Below, piece by piece: positions 41,057 through 49,947 of a DNA stretch of 64,000 nucleotides; within the stretch, counting starts at the first letter, position 1; each line of letters opens with the position of its first letter. The stretch spans positions 1 to 64,000 of the forward strand of contig JAEDLK010000004.1 in the NCBI GenBank assembly GCA_016295355.1, read 5' to 3'. The position numbers were made by a program, and so were the translations under genes. Source of the stretch: Clostridiaceae bacterium (GTDB lineage Bacteria; Bacillota; Clostridia; Oscillospirales; Acutalibacteraceae). The notes beneath the pieces are model-generated. The model was not told the DNA's origin and searched no databases. It was given only the letters and a program-made list of their open reading frames with translations.

Positions 41057-42071
41057 TGCGATTGGTATTGATCTCGGTTCCTCAAAAACCGTTATATTTT
41101 CGGATTCCAAAGTGGTCTTGGAGCAACCGAGCCTTGTGACGGTGGACAGTGAAACATATGAACCTGTCTATTTTGGGGAACAGGCGAAGCAAACGCTGGG
41201 GCGTACCCCGGACACCTTAACCTGTATTCGACCGATTGAACGGGGACTGATTGCCGACTACGATATTGCACAGGCCATGTTAAAGCGTTATATGATGGAT
41301 GCCTTCGGCAATAAGGTTCTTCGTCCCAGGGTGATGGCTACCCTGCCGACCGGCTTGACGGAATTGCAACATCATTCAGTTTCCAATGTGGTTATGGCCT
41401 CCGGCGGACGGGATGTCACTGTGATGGAGGCTCCGTTGGCCATTGCCGGCGGACTGGATTTGGACTACGAAGAACCGAACGGACATTTGATAGTGGATGT
41501 CGGTGCGGGCACGACCGATATTGCTGTTTTGTCCTTGGGCGGTATTGTGACCTGCGATTCGTATAAAACAGCGTCGTTGGATTTCGATGAGCAGATTATC
41601 AACTTTGTGCGCCGCAAACGCAACATTGCCTTGGGCGCTTTAAGCGCCGAACACATAAAACAACAGGTCGGTTCGGTGTATCAGCGCCCCGTTTCGCTGA
41701 CGGCGATTGCCAAAGGCCGTCATCTGTATACCGGCTTGCCGGTGTCTTTCGAAATCACATCCGATGAAATTTACGGTGTGATACATGAAACAGCCTTGAA
41801 TATTGCCAATGCTATTCGTAAGGTCATTGAGCGTACCGAGCCGGATTTGGTGGCAGATATTAAAGAGCATGGTTTATATCTGGTCGGCGGCGGTTCCAAA
41901 ATTTACGGAATGGACACACTGCTTGCGGAGTATTTGGGTCTGAAGGTTCATACAGTGCCGGACCCGGAATATGCCGTGGTAAAAGGGGCGGCGGCTGCTT
42001 TGTCCGAGCCGGGACGCCTGAAAAACATCAACTATCAACTGCGTTCTATCAGAGAGTTGGAAATTCATTAA
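41049..42071 (+). CDS. mreB: MreB-family rod-shape/actin-like protein
   Basis: Bacterial actin homologue guiding cell-wall synthesis, 340 residues, cytoplasmic. The phosphate-1 loop IGIDLGSSKT is at the N-terminus, phosphate-2 is IVDVGAGTTDIAVLSLGG in the middle, and the adenosine motif YLVGGGSKIYGMD lies near 275. No mreC or mreD follows, so this may be an Mbl/MreBH-like paralogue. ATG 41049 has GGTG upstream and overlaps comF by 8 nt; ATG 41031 is an alternative. Confidence 0.88.
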   Translation: MSNAIGIDLGSSKTVIFSDSKVVLEQPSLVTVDSETYEPVYFGEQAKQTLGRTPDTLTCIRPIERGLIADYDIAQAMLKRYMMDAFGNKVLRPRVMATLPTGLTELQHHSVSNVVMASGGRDVTVMEAPLAIAGGLDLDYEEPNGHLIVDVGAGTTDIAVLSLGGIVTCDSYKTASLDFDEQIINFVRRKRNIALGALSAEHIKQQVGSVYQRPVSLTAIAKGRHLYTGLPVSFEITSDEIYGVIHETALNIANAIRKVIERTEPDLVADIKEHGLYLVGGGSKIYGMDTLLAEYLGLKVHTVPDPEYAVVKGAAAALSEPGRLKNINYQLRSIRELEIH

Positions 42072-42079
42072 AAAAATTC

Positions 42080-42107
42080 TTGACTTTTGCATTTTTCGTG
42101 GTAAAAT
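42080..42107 (+). promoter_or_regulatory. Promoter of infC-rpmI-rplT
   Basis: TTGACT (42080-42085), 16-nt spacer, TAAAAT (42102-42107). It starts 9 nt after the mreB stop and gives an untranslated leader of about 180 nt. Confidence 0.75.
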
Positions 42108-42294
42108 AATTAGGTACAACAAAGCAGAACCAACCGTTCTCACCTTTTGGGTTTCATCCCTACGGGTCAATCGTTTCTCTTCAGTTATGTAACTGTGTCG
42201 AGTCAATGATGCGTGGACGGTTGTCGTTCACGCTTTTTGTTTTCCGGACAAACGGTATACCGATTTGTCGTAACAATGATGGAGGTGTTTGATC
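42108..42294 (+). promoter_or_regulatory. infC operon leader with attenuator (L20-leader-like)
   Basis: The untranslated leader contains an intrinsic terminator: GCGTGGAC (42211-42218) pairs with GTTCACGC (42226-42233, one G-U) and is followed by TTTTTGTTTT. In Bacillus and related Firmicutes, ribosomal protein L20 binds the infC leader and promotes early termination; leader length, terminator position and operon match that system. The upstream CCGTTCTCACC...GGGTCAATCG segment could be the L20-binding fold, but I cannot run a covariance model. Confidence 0.65.
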
Positions 42295-42813
42295 ATTAGC
42301 AGTAAAGAAGCCGCGATCAACGAGGAAATTCGTTATAAGGAAGTCCGCGTGATCAATTCCGACGGAAGCCAGATGGGGATTGTTCCGGTTAAGGATGCAC
42401 AAGAGGTCGCTTATGCCAAGGGGCTGGATCTTGTTTGCATTGCTCCTAACGCCACACCACCGGTGTGCAAGATTATGGATTTCGGAAAATATCGCTTCGA
42501 GAAGGCTAAACGGGAAAAGGAAGCCAAAAAGAATCAAAAGGTCATTGAGCTTAAGGAAATTCGTTTGGGCTTGAGCATTGATACCCACGATTTTGAGACA
42601 AAGGGTAATCACGCCATCGGCTTTTTGAAAAATGGCAACAAGGTAAAGGTTTCCATTCGTTTCCGTGGCCGTGAGATGGGTCATCCCGAGATAGGGCTTG
42701 ACGCTATGAAGCGTTTTGCGGAATATTGCTCCGAATTCGGATCGGTCGAAAAGGCCGCCAAATTGGAAGGCAAGTATATGCTGATGTTTTTGGCACCGAA
42801 AGCAACAAAATAA
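42295..42813 (+). CDS. infC: Translation initiation factor IF-3, probable ATT start
   Basis: IF-3 keeps 30S subunits free and checks the start codon. It is 172 residues: N-domain (about 1-75) with INEEIRYKEVRV and DLVCIAPNATPPVCKIMD, a lysine-rich linker, and the C-domain with RLGLSIDTHDF and VSIRFRGREMGHPEIG. A strong GGAGGTG (42281-42287) lies 7 nt before ATT 42295; TTG 42289 is too close and there is no ATG. An AUU start is known for infC in E. coli and Geobacillus, where IF-3 represses its own translation by rejecting AUU. Confidence 0.93.
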   Translation: MSSKEAAINEEIRYKEVRVINSDGSQMGIVPVKDAQEVAYAKGLDLVCIAPNATPPVCKIMDFGKYRFEKAKREKEAKKNQKVIELKEIRLGLSIDTHDFETKGNHAIGFLKNGNKVKVSIRFRGREMGHPEIGLDAMKRFAEYCSEFGSVEKAAKLEGKYMLMFLAPKATK

Positions 42814-42836
42814 CGGTCAATTAAGGAGGATTTATT

Positions 42837-43034
42837 ATGCCGAAGATTAAAACACATAGTGGCGCCAAGAAACGCTTCAAGCTGACCAAGTCCGGTCAGG
42901 TTAAGCGTGCCCACGCATTCAAATCGCACATTCTTAACAAAAAGACAAGTAAGCGCAAGAGAAATCTGCGCAAGGTAGTTGTGGCCGACGTGACCAATGT
43001 CGCCAAGGTCAAGAAAATGATTCCGTATAAATAA
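42837..43034 (+). CDS. rpmI: Ribosomal protein bL35
   Basis: Small basic protein of the large ribosomal subunit, 65 residues, opening with PKIKTHSGAKKRFKLTKSGQ and carrying the KRAHAFKSHILNKKT core. AAGGAGG lies 7 nt before the ATG. It stands between infC and rplT as in most bacteria and shares their leader control. Confidence 0.98.
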   Translation: MPKIKTHSGAKKRFKLTKSGQVKRAHAFKSHILNKKTSKRKRNLRKVVVADVTNVAKVKKMIPYK

Positions 43035-43063
43035 GGAACATAAGTGTATTGGAGGTTACGTAA

Positions 43064-43423
43064 ATGGCACGTGTTAAGGGCGCATTAGCGACTCGTAAAA
43101 GAAGAAAAAAGACGTTAAAATTGGCTAAAGGTTATTTCGGCGCAAAGTCCCGTCTGTTCAAAACAGCGAAAGAAGCGGTCATGAAATCGGGCAATTATGC
43201 CTATATCGGCCGTCGCCTTAAAAAGCGCGATTTCCGTCGTCTGTGGATCACCCGTATTTCTGCTGCCGCAAAAATGAACGGTATGAACTATTCCACCTTC
43301 ATGAACGGCTTGAAGATTGCCGGTGTTCAGATTAACCGCAAGATGCTGTCCGAGGTCGCTATCAGTGATCCGGAAGGTTTCGCCGTATTGGCTGCTCAGG
43401 CCAAAAAGGCATTGAGTAAATAA
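43064..43423 (+). CDS. rplT: Ribosomal protein bL20
   Basis: Essential assembly protein of the 50S subunit and, in Firmicutes, the repressor of this operon through the infC leader. It is 119 residues with the very basic N-terminal arm (ARVKGALATRKRRKKTLKLA) and a globular C-terminal domain (FMNGLKIAGVQINRKMLSE). GGAGG is 10 nt upstream. Followed by the operon terminator. Confidence 0.98.
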   Translation: MARVKGALATRKRRKKTLKLAKGYFGAKSRLFKTAKEAVMKSGNYAYIGRRLKKRDFRRLWITRISAAAKMNGMNYSTFMNGLKIAGVQINRKMLSEVAISDPEGFAVLAAQAKKALSK

Positions 43424-43428
43424 TCGTG

Positions 43429-43462
43429 TCGCCCAAGATTTTTCTTTCTTGGGCGAATTTTT
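43429..43462 (+). terminator. Terminator of infC-rpmI-rplT
   Basis: 10-bp perfect stem (TCGCCCAAGA/TCTTGGGCGA) with an 8-nt loop and ATTTTTC, 6 nt after rplT. Confidence 0.85.
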
Positions 43463-43482
43463 CATCTTTCGGGAGTTGTATC

Positions 43483-44262
43483 ATGAGGGTAGAAGACATC
43501 ACCAGTCGGGAAAATGCATGGATTAAAAAGCTGATTCGTCTGCAAAATCAAGCCAAGGATCGCCGTAAGGAGCAGGCCTTTGTGTTAGAAGGATTGCGAA
43601 CGCTTAAGGATGCGGCCGAGAATGGCGTGACCTTTGAGCAACTGTTCTTTTCGGCGTCTGTCTATTCGGCACACAAGGATGATTGTGAGGCGTTGTTTTC
43701 TCATGCAAAACGGTTGTATCGTTTGTCCGATGAACTGTTCTTAAAGGTTTGTGATACCAAGACGCCGCAGGGTTTGTTGGCGATTGTGCCGATGCCGGAT
43801 ATCATTCATAAGTCTCTTTCTCCCATCGGCCGTTATTTGGCACTGGAAAATTTGCAGGACCCGGCTAATTTGGGTGCAATTGCCCGTACGGCCGAGGCGC
43901 TGGGATTGGACGGTTTGATTCTCTCAAAAGATACCTGTGACCCGTTTTGTCCCAAGGCTTTGCGCGCCTCTATGGGAACGCTGTGTCGCTTACCGCTTTA
44001 CGGTTGCGAGGATTTAACGGATTTTTTGCGGAAAAGCGGTTTGACACGCTACGCCTGTGTGGTACACGGACAGTCGGTGCCCATCCGGGATGTAACCTTT
44101 TCGGATGGCTGTGTGTCGGTGATCGGCAATGAGGCCAACGGGTTAAGTGAAGAACTGATTCGCTCTTGCGAATACAGCATCACCATCCCAATGGCCGGTC
44201 GGGCCGAATCATTGAATGCTTCGGTGGCGGCTTCTCTTGTGATGTGGGAGATGCTTGGATGA
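43483..44262 (+). CDS. SpoU/TrmH-family RNA methyltransferase
   Basis: Ribose 2'-O-methyltransferase for rRNA or tRNA, 259 residues, with a substrate-binding N-domain (about 1-95, FVLEGLRTLKDA) and a C-terminal SPOUT knot. Motif 1 is LENLQDPANLGAIARTAEALG, motif 2 VIGNEANGLSEELI and motif 3 ITIPMAGRAESLNASVAASL, all intact. The exact nucleotide is not predictable; the YsgA/RlmB group, common after rplT in Firmicutes, is likely. ATG 43483 has GGGAG 6 nt upstream; a longer frame would include the terminator. Overlaps dprA by 4 nt. Confidence 0.88.
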   Translation: MRVEDITSRENAWIKKLIRLQNQAKDRRKEQAFVLEGLRTLKDAAENGVTFEQLFFSASVYSAHKDDCEALFSHAKRLYRLSDELFLKVCDTKTPQGLLAIVPMPDIIHKSLSPIGRYLALENLQDPANLGAIARTAEALGLDGLILSKDTCDPFCPKALRASMGTLCRLPLYGCEDLTDFLRKSGLTRYACVVHGQSVPIRDVTFSDGCVSVIGNEANGLSEELIRSCEYSITIPMAGRAESLNASVAASLVMWEMLG

Positions 44263-45449
44263 CACGGTATTATATTTGGCTTCAGTTGTTGTTCGGCCGG
44301 CCCTACCCACGGTCAGGGGAACTGCTGCGACGAGGGTTTTCTCCGAGGGATTTGTATGAAAACCGGCTTACGACACCCTTGTTTTCGCCCCGGGTGCGTA
44401 AAAAGGCGCAAACCCTGGACATCCGGCGCGCCGATGAAATCCTGCTTTTCTGCGAGCAAAACGGCATCGGTATCTTAACGCCGGATATGTCATTATATCC
44501 ACGACGGTTGTATGAGATAATGGATCCGCCGTTTGTTTTGTATTATAAGGGTACATTGCCGTGCTTTGAGGACAAGCCGGTTGTTTGCATTGTCGGTCCC
44601 CGTAAGGTGTCGGATTACGGCTATAAAAGTGCGTATTCCATCAGCGCCCGTCTGTCCCGTGCCGGCTTTTTGGTTATCAGCGGCGGGGCGGTCGGTTGCG
44701 ATTATGCTGCCCATGACGGTGCCCTTGTTCACGGGTTTCCCACGGTGGCGGTATTGGGGCACGGATTTGGGGCAACCTATCTGAAGGTCAACGAGCCGTT
44801 GCGCGAGCGTATTGTACAAAACGGCTGTCTGCTGACCGAGTATCCGCCGATGACACCGCCTTCTCGGTGCACCTTTCCGCTACGCAATCGGTTGTTGTCG
44901 GCCTTGTCCTTGGGAACCATTGTGGTGGAAGCCGGCAAAAAGAGCGGTGCACTCATAACGGCCAATGATGCCATTGAGCAGGGACGGGATTTGTTTGTAA
45001 TTCCCGGAACACCCACCGATCCGCAGTACCAGGGTTCTAATGAATTGCTACTGGACGGTGCCGTTCCGCTACTGGATTTAAGCTGTGTATTCGGTGCATA
45101 TTTAACCGACTATGCTGATAAAATAGATATCAAAAAAGCCTACGACACACCGTTAATACAGCCGGTTCTTGGTGAGCGTCCGGTCAAAAGAGCTTCAACG
45201 ATAAAAGAGGAAAAAACGAAAGTGCCGACTGCTCCCAAAACGGTTCATAAAGAAAAGAAAAAAATATTGCCGGAATGTCTTTCCAAAACGGCAAAATTAG
45301 TATATAATCAATTAAGTAATACTGTTTTTACCTGCGATGATTTGGTTAGCTGTACACTTGGCGGCGATCAGGTCGCGGCGGCACTGGGAGAATTGGAGAT
45401 ATTCGGTCTTATCGAGGCGTTGCCGGGCGGGCGATACACCCTGCGATAA
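44259..45449 (+). CDS. dprA: DNA processing protein DprA
   Basis: Loads RecA onto incoming single-stranded DNA during transformation. It is 396 residues: an N-terminal helical region, the Rossmann-type core with ITPDMSLYPRRL-like LTPDMSLYPRRLYEIMDPP, IVGPRKVSDYGYKSAYSIS, VISGGAVGCDYAAHDGAL and EAGKKSGALITANDA, a basic linker (about 310-335), and a C-terminal winged helix (about 340-396). Present with comF and recD2 nearby. ATG 44259 overlaps the methyltransferase stop (ATGA). Confidence 0.95.
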   Translation: MTRYYIWLQLLFGRPYPRSGELLRRGFSPRDLYENRLTTPLFSPRVRKKAQTLDIRRADEILLFCEQNGIGILTPDMSLYPRRLYEIMDPPFVLYYKGTLPCFEDKPVVCIVGPRKVSDYGYKSAYSISARLSRAGFLVISGGAVGCDYAAHDGALVHGFPTVAVLGHGFGATYLKVNEPLRERIVQNGCLLTEYPPMTPPSRCTFPLRNRLLSALSLGTIVVEAGKKSGALITANDAIEQGRDLFVIPGTPTDPQYQGSNELLLDGAVPLLDLSCVFGAYLTDYADKIDIKKAYDTPLIQPVLGERPVKRASTIKEEKTKVPTAPKTVHKEKKKILPECLSKTAKLVYNQLSNTVFTCDDLVSCTLGGDQVAAALGELEIFGLIEALPGGRYTLR

Positions 45450-45467
45450 GCATAAAGGAGAAATGAT

Positions 45468-47558
45468 ATGGCAAAGCTGGTCATAGTAGAGTCACCGGGA
45501 AAGATTAAAAATATTCAAAAGTATTTGGGTAGCGATTATAAAGTGATGGCCTCTAAAGGTCATGTGCGTGATTTGCCGAAATCCAAAATGGGTGTGGATT
45601 TGGAGCATGGCTTTAAGCCCCAGTACATCGAAATGGCCGAAAAAAAGGATTTAATCAAGCAACTGCGTCAAGCCGCCGCCGATAGTGACGGCGTTTATCT
45701 GGCAACCGACCCCGACCGCGAGGGAGAGGCTATTTCGTGGCATTTGGCACAACTGCTGGCACTCAATTTGAATGACCCGGTTCGTGTCTGCTTTAATGAA
45801 ATTACGCATTCCGGCGTGGAGGCCGGTATGAAAAACCCCCACAAGATTGATTTGAACCTGGTCGATGCTCAACAGGCCAGACGGGTGTTGGATCGTATTG
45901 TCGGTTATAAATTAAGCCCGTTTTTGTGGAAAAAGGTTCGCAGTGGCTTGTCGGCCGGCCGTGTGCAGTCGGTTGCTCTCAAAATGGTAGTGGACCGTGA
46001 ACGGGACATTGAAAAATTTGTGCCGGAGGAGTTTTGGACTCTGGAAGCCCGTCTGTTTCATAAAAAGGCCTTTACGGCTCATTTATACGGTACGGCTGAC
46101 GGAAAGAAAATGACGGTACACAGTGCTGACGAAGCCAACCGGGTGGTCACCGATTTGGAAAATGCCGTGTATCGGGTAACTGATTTGAAGAAAGGCGTAC
46201 GTAACAAACAGCCGGCCCCGCCCTTTATCACCTCCACTTTGCAACAGGAAGGCTCAAGAAAGCTGAATTTCACCGGACTTCGCACCATGCGAGTGGCACA
46301 GCAGTTGTATGAGGGCGTGGAGATCCCCGGCGTAGGCAGTACCGGTTTGATTACGTATATGCGTACCGACTCTTTGCGAATTTCCGATGAGGCTCGCTCG
46401 GCCGCCGCTGCTTATATTAAGGCTCATTACGGCGAAAAGTATCTTCCGGCGAAGCCCCGCGTGTATCGCTCCAAAAATGCACAGGACGCCCATGAGGCCA
46501 TTCGTCCGACCTCGATGGATTTGCCGCCCGAAAAGGTGAAGGATGTCCTGTCGGCTGAACAATACAAGCTGTATAAACTGGTGTGGGATCGTTTTGTGGC
46601 CAGCCAAATGAGCAACTGCGTGCAGAACACCGTGTCGGTCGACGTGACCGCCGGTAACTATTTGTTCCGTGCCAGTGGCTATGCCGTGAAGTTTGACGGC
46701 TTCACCGCCCTGTATGAGGAAAGTAAGGATGTGGAGGATGAGCGTCAGAGCAGTCTGCCGGAATTGGCTATGGGGGACGAACCCAAGTGCCGTAGTTTGA
46801 CACCCGAACAGCACTTCACCCAACCGCCTGCTCGGTATACCGAGTCCTCCTTGACGAAGGCGTTGGACGAAAACGGCATCGGCCGTCCGTCCACTTATGC
46901 TCCGATTATTTCCAACATTTTACAGCGCAATTATATCGAACGGGAAAAGAAGACCCTTAAGCCTACCCAATTGGGAATGGTGGTGACCGACCTTATCAGC
47001 GAATATTTCAAAAAAATAGTTGATGTTAAGTTCACCGCCGGAATGGAACAGAATTTGGACAAAATAGATGCTGGGGAGCTGTCTTGGGTCGATACCGTTT
47101 CTGATTTTTATAAAGATTTTGCCGTGACCATTAAAAAGGCCGAGGATTCCATGAACGGGGTTCGCTTGAAGGTACCGGAAGTGGAAAGCGATGTTGCTTG
47201 CGAAAAATGCGGTCGCACCATGGTTGTCAAGAGCGGTCGATTCGGCAAGTTTTTGGCTTGTCCGGGCTATCCGGAATGTAAAAACACCAAGCCGCTGCCT
47301 GAAGAAAAAATCACGCAACCCTGTCCGAAGTGCGGGGGTGAGTTGGTTCGCAGAGCCAGTAAGAAAACCGGCAAAAAGTTCTATGGATGTTCCCGTTATC
47401 CCGAATGCGATTTCGCCGCTCCCGGCTTGCCGTCGGGCGAGACTTGCGATAGTTGCGGCAGTTATATTTTGGTTGGGGCAAGAGGGCGCAAATACTGCAT
47501 GAATGCCGAATGCCCGACCCGCCAAAAAAAGACCGCCAAAAAGGCGGTTAAGTCATGA
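45468..47558 (+). CDS. topA: DNA topoisomerase I
   Basis: Type IA topoisomerase relaxing negative supercoils. It is 696 residues. The Toprim domain opens LVIVESPGKIKNIQKYLG and includes DPDREG (81-86). The catalytic tyrosine is Y297 in GLITYMRTDS. Three C-terminal zinc ribbons (about 575-690) each show paired cysteines: CEKCG...CPGYPEC, CPKCG...CSRYPEC, CDSCG...CMNAEC. AAGGAG is 8 nt before the ATG; its 3' end overlaps trmFO by 4 nt. Order dprA-topA-trmFO is conserved in Firmicutes. Confidence 0.97.
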   Translation: MAKLVIVESPGKIKNIQKYLGSDYKVMASKGHVRDLPKSKMGVDLEHGFKPQYIEMAEKKDLIKQLRQAAADSDGVYLATDPDREGEAISWHLAQLLALNLNDPVRVCFNEITHSGVEAGMKNPHKIDLNLVDAQQARRVLDRIVGYKLSPFLWKKVRSGLSAGRVQSVALKMVVDRERDIEKFVPEEFWTLEARLFHKKAFTAHLYGTADGKKMTVHSADEANRVVTDLENAVYRVTDLKKGVRNKQPAPPFITSTLQQEGSRKLNFTGLRTMRVAQQLYEGVEIPGVGSTGLITYMRTDSLRISDEARSAAAAYIKAHYGEKYLPAKPRVYRSKNAQDAHEAIRPTSMDLPPEKVKDVLSAEQYKLYKLVWDRFVASQMSNCVQNTVSVDVTAGNYLFRASGYAVKFDGFTALYEESKDVEDERQSSLPELAMGDEPKCRSLTPEQHFTQPPARYTESSLTKALDENGIGRPSTYAPIISNILQRNYIEREKKTLKPTQLGMVVTDLISEYFKKIVDVKFTAGMEQNLDKIDAGELSWVDTVSDFYKDFAVTIKKAEDSMNGVRLKVPEVESDVACEKCGRTMVVKSGRFGKFLACPGYPECKNTKPLPEEKITQPCPKCGGELVRRASKKTGKKFYGCSRYPECDFAAPGLPSGETCDSCGSYILVGARGRKYCMNAECPTRQKKTAKKAVKS

Positions 47559-48856
47559 ACGGCATTCGTGTCATCGGTGCCGGATTGGCCGGATGCGAGG
47601 CGGCCTGGCAGATTGCTTCGGCAGGTATCAATGTAACGCTGTATGAAATGAAACCGCACAAAAAGAGTCCGGCTCATAAAAGTGATGATTTTGCGGAACT
47701 GGTTTGCTCCAATTCCTTAAAGGCAGACCGGGTGGATTCCGCTGCCGGGCTTCTGAAGGAAGAAATGCGGCGCATGGGTTCGCTGTGTCTTGAATCGGCC
47801 GCTTTGTGCCGCGTGGCTGCCGGCGGAGCCTTGGCGGTTGATCGGGAGCTTTTTTCAGACTATATTACCAAAAAAATAAAACAACATCCGCTCATTGAGG
47901 TCGTTGCCCAAACGGTGGAGCAACTGCCGGACAATGGATTGACGGTTGTGGCAACCGGACCGCTGACAGACGGAGCCTTGGCAAAGGCCATTACGGATTT
48001 GACCGGGGAAGAAAATCTGAGCTTTTTCGATGCCGCCGCACCGATTGTCACAAGAGACAGCATTGATTTTTCCAAAGCGTTTTTCGCCTCTCGTTATGAT
48101 AAGGGCGGGGACGATTATATCAACTGTCCGATGGATAAGGAAGCCTACGAACGCTTTCAAAAGGCCTTGGTGTCGGCTGAACCGGCACCGCTACACGATT
48201 TTGATAAGCCCGTTAATGTGTATGAGGGCTGTATGCCGATTGAGATTTTGGCGTCCCGCGGTAAGGACGCCATTCGGTTCGGCCCTATGAAGCCGGTGGG
48301 CTTGGTCGATCCGGCTACCGGCCACCGTCCCTGGGCGGCTGTGCAGTTGAGAAGCGAAAACGAGCAGGCCACGCTGTTTAATTTGGTTGGCTTTCAGACC
48401 AATTTGAAATTTGGCGAGCAAAAACGGGTCTTTTCCATGATTCCGGGACTGCAGAATGCTGAATTTGTGCGTTACGGTGTGATGCACCGTAATTCCTTTT
48501 TGAATTCGACGAAGCTGTTGCATATCGATTTGTCCTTAAAGGCGGATGACCGACTTTTGTTTGCCGGACAGTTGACCGGGGTAGAGGGGTATATGGAATC
48601 GGCGGCCTCCGGTATTGTGGCCGGACGCAATGCGGTTGCCAAGTATAAAGGAGAAAAACCGCTTGTGTTGCCGGGTTTCACCATGATCGGTGCGTTGCTT
48701 CATTACATCACCGATCCGACCGTGACTCATTTGCAACCGATGGGAGCGAATTTCGGCGTTTTGCCGCCGCTTGAAACACCCATTCGCGATAAAAAGCAAC
48801 GCTATGCGGCGCTCTCAAAGCGATCGCTTGACTGGTTTGAAAAACAATCCTTTTGA
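47555..48856 (+). CDS. trmFO: tRNA (uracil-54-C5)-methyltransferase, folate-dependent
   Basis: Makes ribothymidine at position 54 of tRNA using methylene-tetrahydrofolate and FAD. It is 433 residues. The FAD-binding GAGLAG is at 8-13, followed by CEAAWQIASAGINVTLYEMKP. Conserved CSNSLKAD, CPMDKEAYE and MEPVGL-like GPMKPVGLVDPATG segments are present. Full length. The usual codY/hslUV genes do not follow; plsX comes 86 nt later after a short gene-free gap. Confidence 0.95.
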   Translation: MNGIRVIGAGLAGCEAAWQIASAGINVTLYEMKPHKKSPAHKSDDFAELVCSNSLKADRVDSAAGLLKEEMRRMGSLCLESAALCRVAAGGALAVDRELFSDYITKKIKQHPLIEVVAQTVEQLPDNGLTVVATGPLTDGALAKAITDLTGEENLSFFDAAAPIVTRDSIDFSKAFFASRYDKGGDDYINCPMDKEAYERFQKALVSAEPAPLHDFDKPVNVYEGCMPIEILASRGKDAIRFGPMKPVGLVDPATGHRPWAAVQLRSENEQATLFNLVGFQTNLKFGEQKRVFSMIPGLQNAEFVRYGVMHRNSFLNSTKLLHIDLSLKADDRLLFAGQLTGVEGYMESAASGIVAGRNAVAKYKGEKPLVLPGFTMIGALLHYITDPTVTHLQPMGANFGVLPPLETPIRDKKQRYAALSKRSLDWFEKQSF

Positions 48857-48942
48857 CATGCATTGCGTATCATCAGCCATAAACCAAACGGCTTTAAGCA
48901 CAGCAATCCGGACAACCGGAGATAGAATACGGGGGAATAAGC

Positions 48943-49947
48943 ATGACAATTGTGTTAGATGCCTTCGGGGGAGATAAGGCACCTCTTTGCAATCTGAAAG
49001 GTGCCGTGTTGGCTCACCGTGAGTTGGGCGTAGATGTGATACTGACCGGCGATACGGCGGTGTTAAGAGAGTTGGCGAAAAAAGAACAACTGCCTCTTGA
49101 CGGAATTGAATTGCTCGAAGCCGATGGCGTGATGGATATGCACGCTGAACCGACGGCCTTGCTTAAACAATATCGCAACAGTTCCATGGGTGTGGCCTTT
49201 GATGTTTTGTGTGACGGAAGAGCGGATGCCTTTGTGTCAGCCGGCAGTACCGGCGCTATTGTGGTGGGCGGTACCATGCTGGTTAAACGCATTAAGGGCG
49301 TTAAGCGACCGGCTATCGGTTCGCTTTTACCCGCCCCGAAACGTTCTTATATGCTGATGGACATGGGCGCTAATGCCGAGTGCCGACCCGAAATGCTGTG
49401 TCAATTCGGGGTTTTGGCCAGTGTCTATTTAAGCGAGGTTGAAGGGCGTAAAAATCCGACAATCGGCCTACTTAACATCGGTACCGAGGACACCAAGGGC
49501 GGTGAATTGCAGAAAAAAGCCTATGAGCTGTTGTCACAGTCGGGATTGAATTTTGTGGGCAATGTCGAGTCTCGTGAAATGCCGAAAGGCGTGTGCGATG
49601 CGGTGATTACCGACGGTTTTACCGGCAATATTGCTCTAAAACTGATTGAAGGAACGGCTATGACGCTGTTCGGCATGATCAAGGGTGTTCTAAAGAAGAA
49701 CCCGATCAATCAGTTGGCGGCGGGACTGCTTAAAAAAGATTTATATGCCTTAAAACAAACCATGGATAGCAGCGAAATCGGCGGAGCCGCACTGTTGGGT
49801 GTTCGAAAGGCCGTGATTAAGGCACACGGCAGTTCGGATGAGGTGGCGATTAAGAATGCCATCCGTCAGGCGGTGAATATGGTAAAAAGTGGTGCTATTG
49901 AAACCATGAGTCGGGCTTTAGCCGACGGTGTAAATGAGGAATCGTGA
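48943..49947 (+). CDS. plsX: Phosphate acyltransferase PlsX
   Basis: Converts acyl-ACP to acyl-phosphate, feeding PlsY in phospholipid synthesis. It is 334 residues, opening TIVLDAFGGDKAP and containing SAGSTGAIVVGGTMLVKRIKG, the LMDMGANAECRPEML segment and VGNVESREMPKGVCDAVITD-type motifs. GGGGGAA is 7 nt before the ATG. Its stop overlaps the rnc start. In most Firmicutes fabD/fabG/acpP or at least acpP lie between plsX and rnc; none is here. Confidence 0.95.
   Translation: MTIVLDAFGGDKAPLCNLKGAVLAHRELGVDVILTGDTAVLRELAKKEQLPLDGIELLEADGVMDMHAEPTALLKQYRNSSMGVAFDVLCDGRADAFVSAGSTGAIVVGGTMLVKRIKGVKRPAIGSLLPAPKRSYMLMDMGANAECRPEMLCQFGVLASVYLSEVEGRKNPTIGLLNIGTEDTKGGELQKKAYELLSQSGLNFVGNVESREMPKGVCDAVITDGFTGNIALKLIEGTAMTLFGMIKGVLKKNPINQLAAGLLKKDLYALKQTMDSSEIGGAALLGVRKAVIKAHGSSDEVAIKNAIRQAVNMVKSGAIETMSRALADGVNEES

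Noticed and set aside
43426..43482. Upstream extension of the rRNA methyltransferase gene to 43426
   Set aside because: It would run through the rplT terminator; ATG 43483 with GGGAG fits better.
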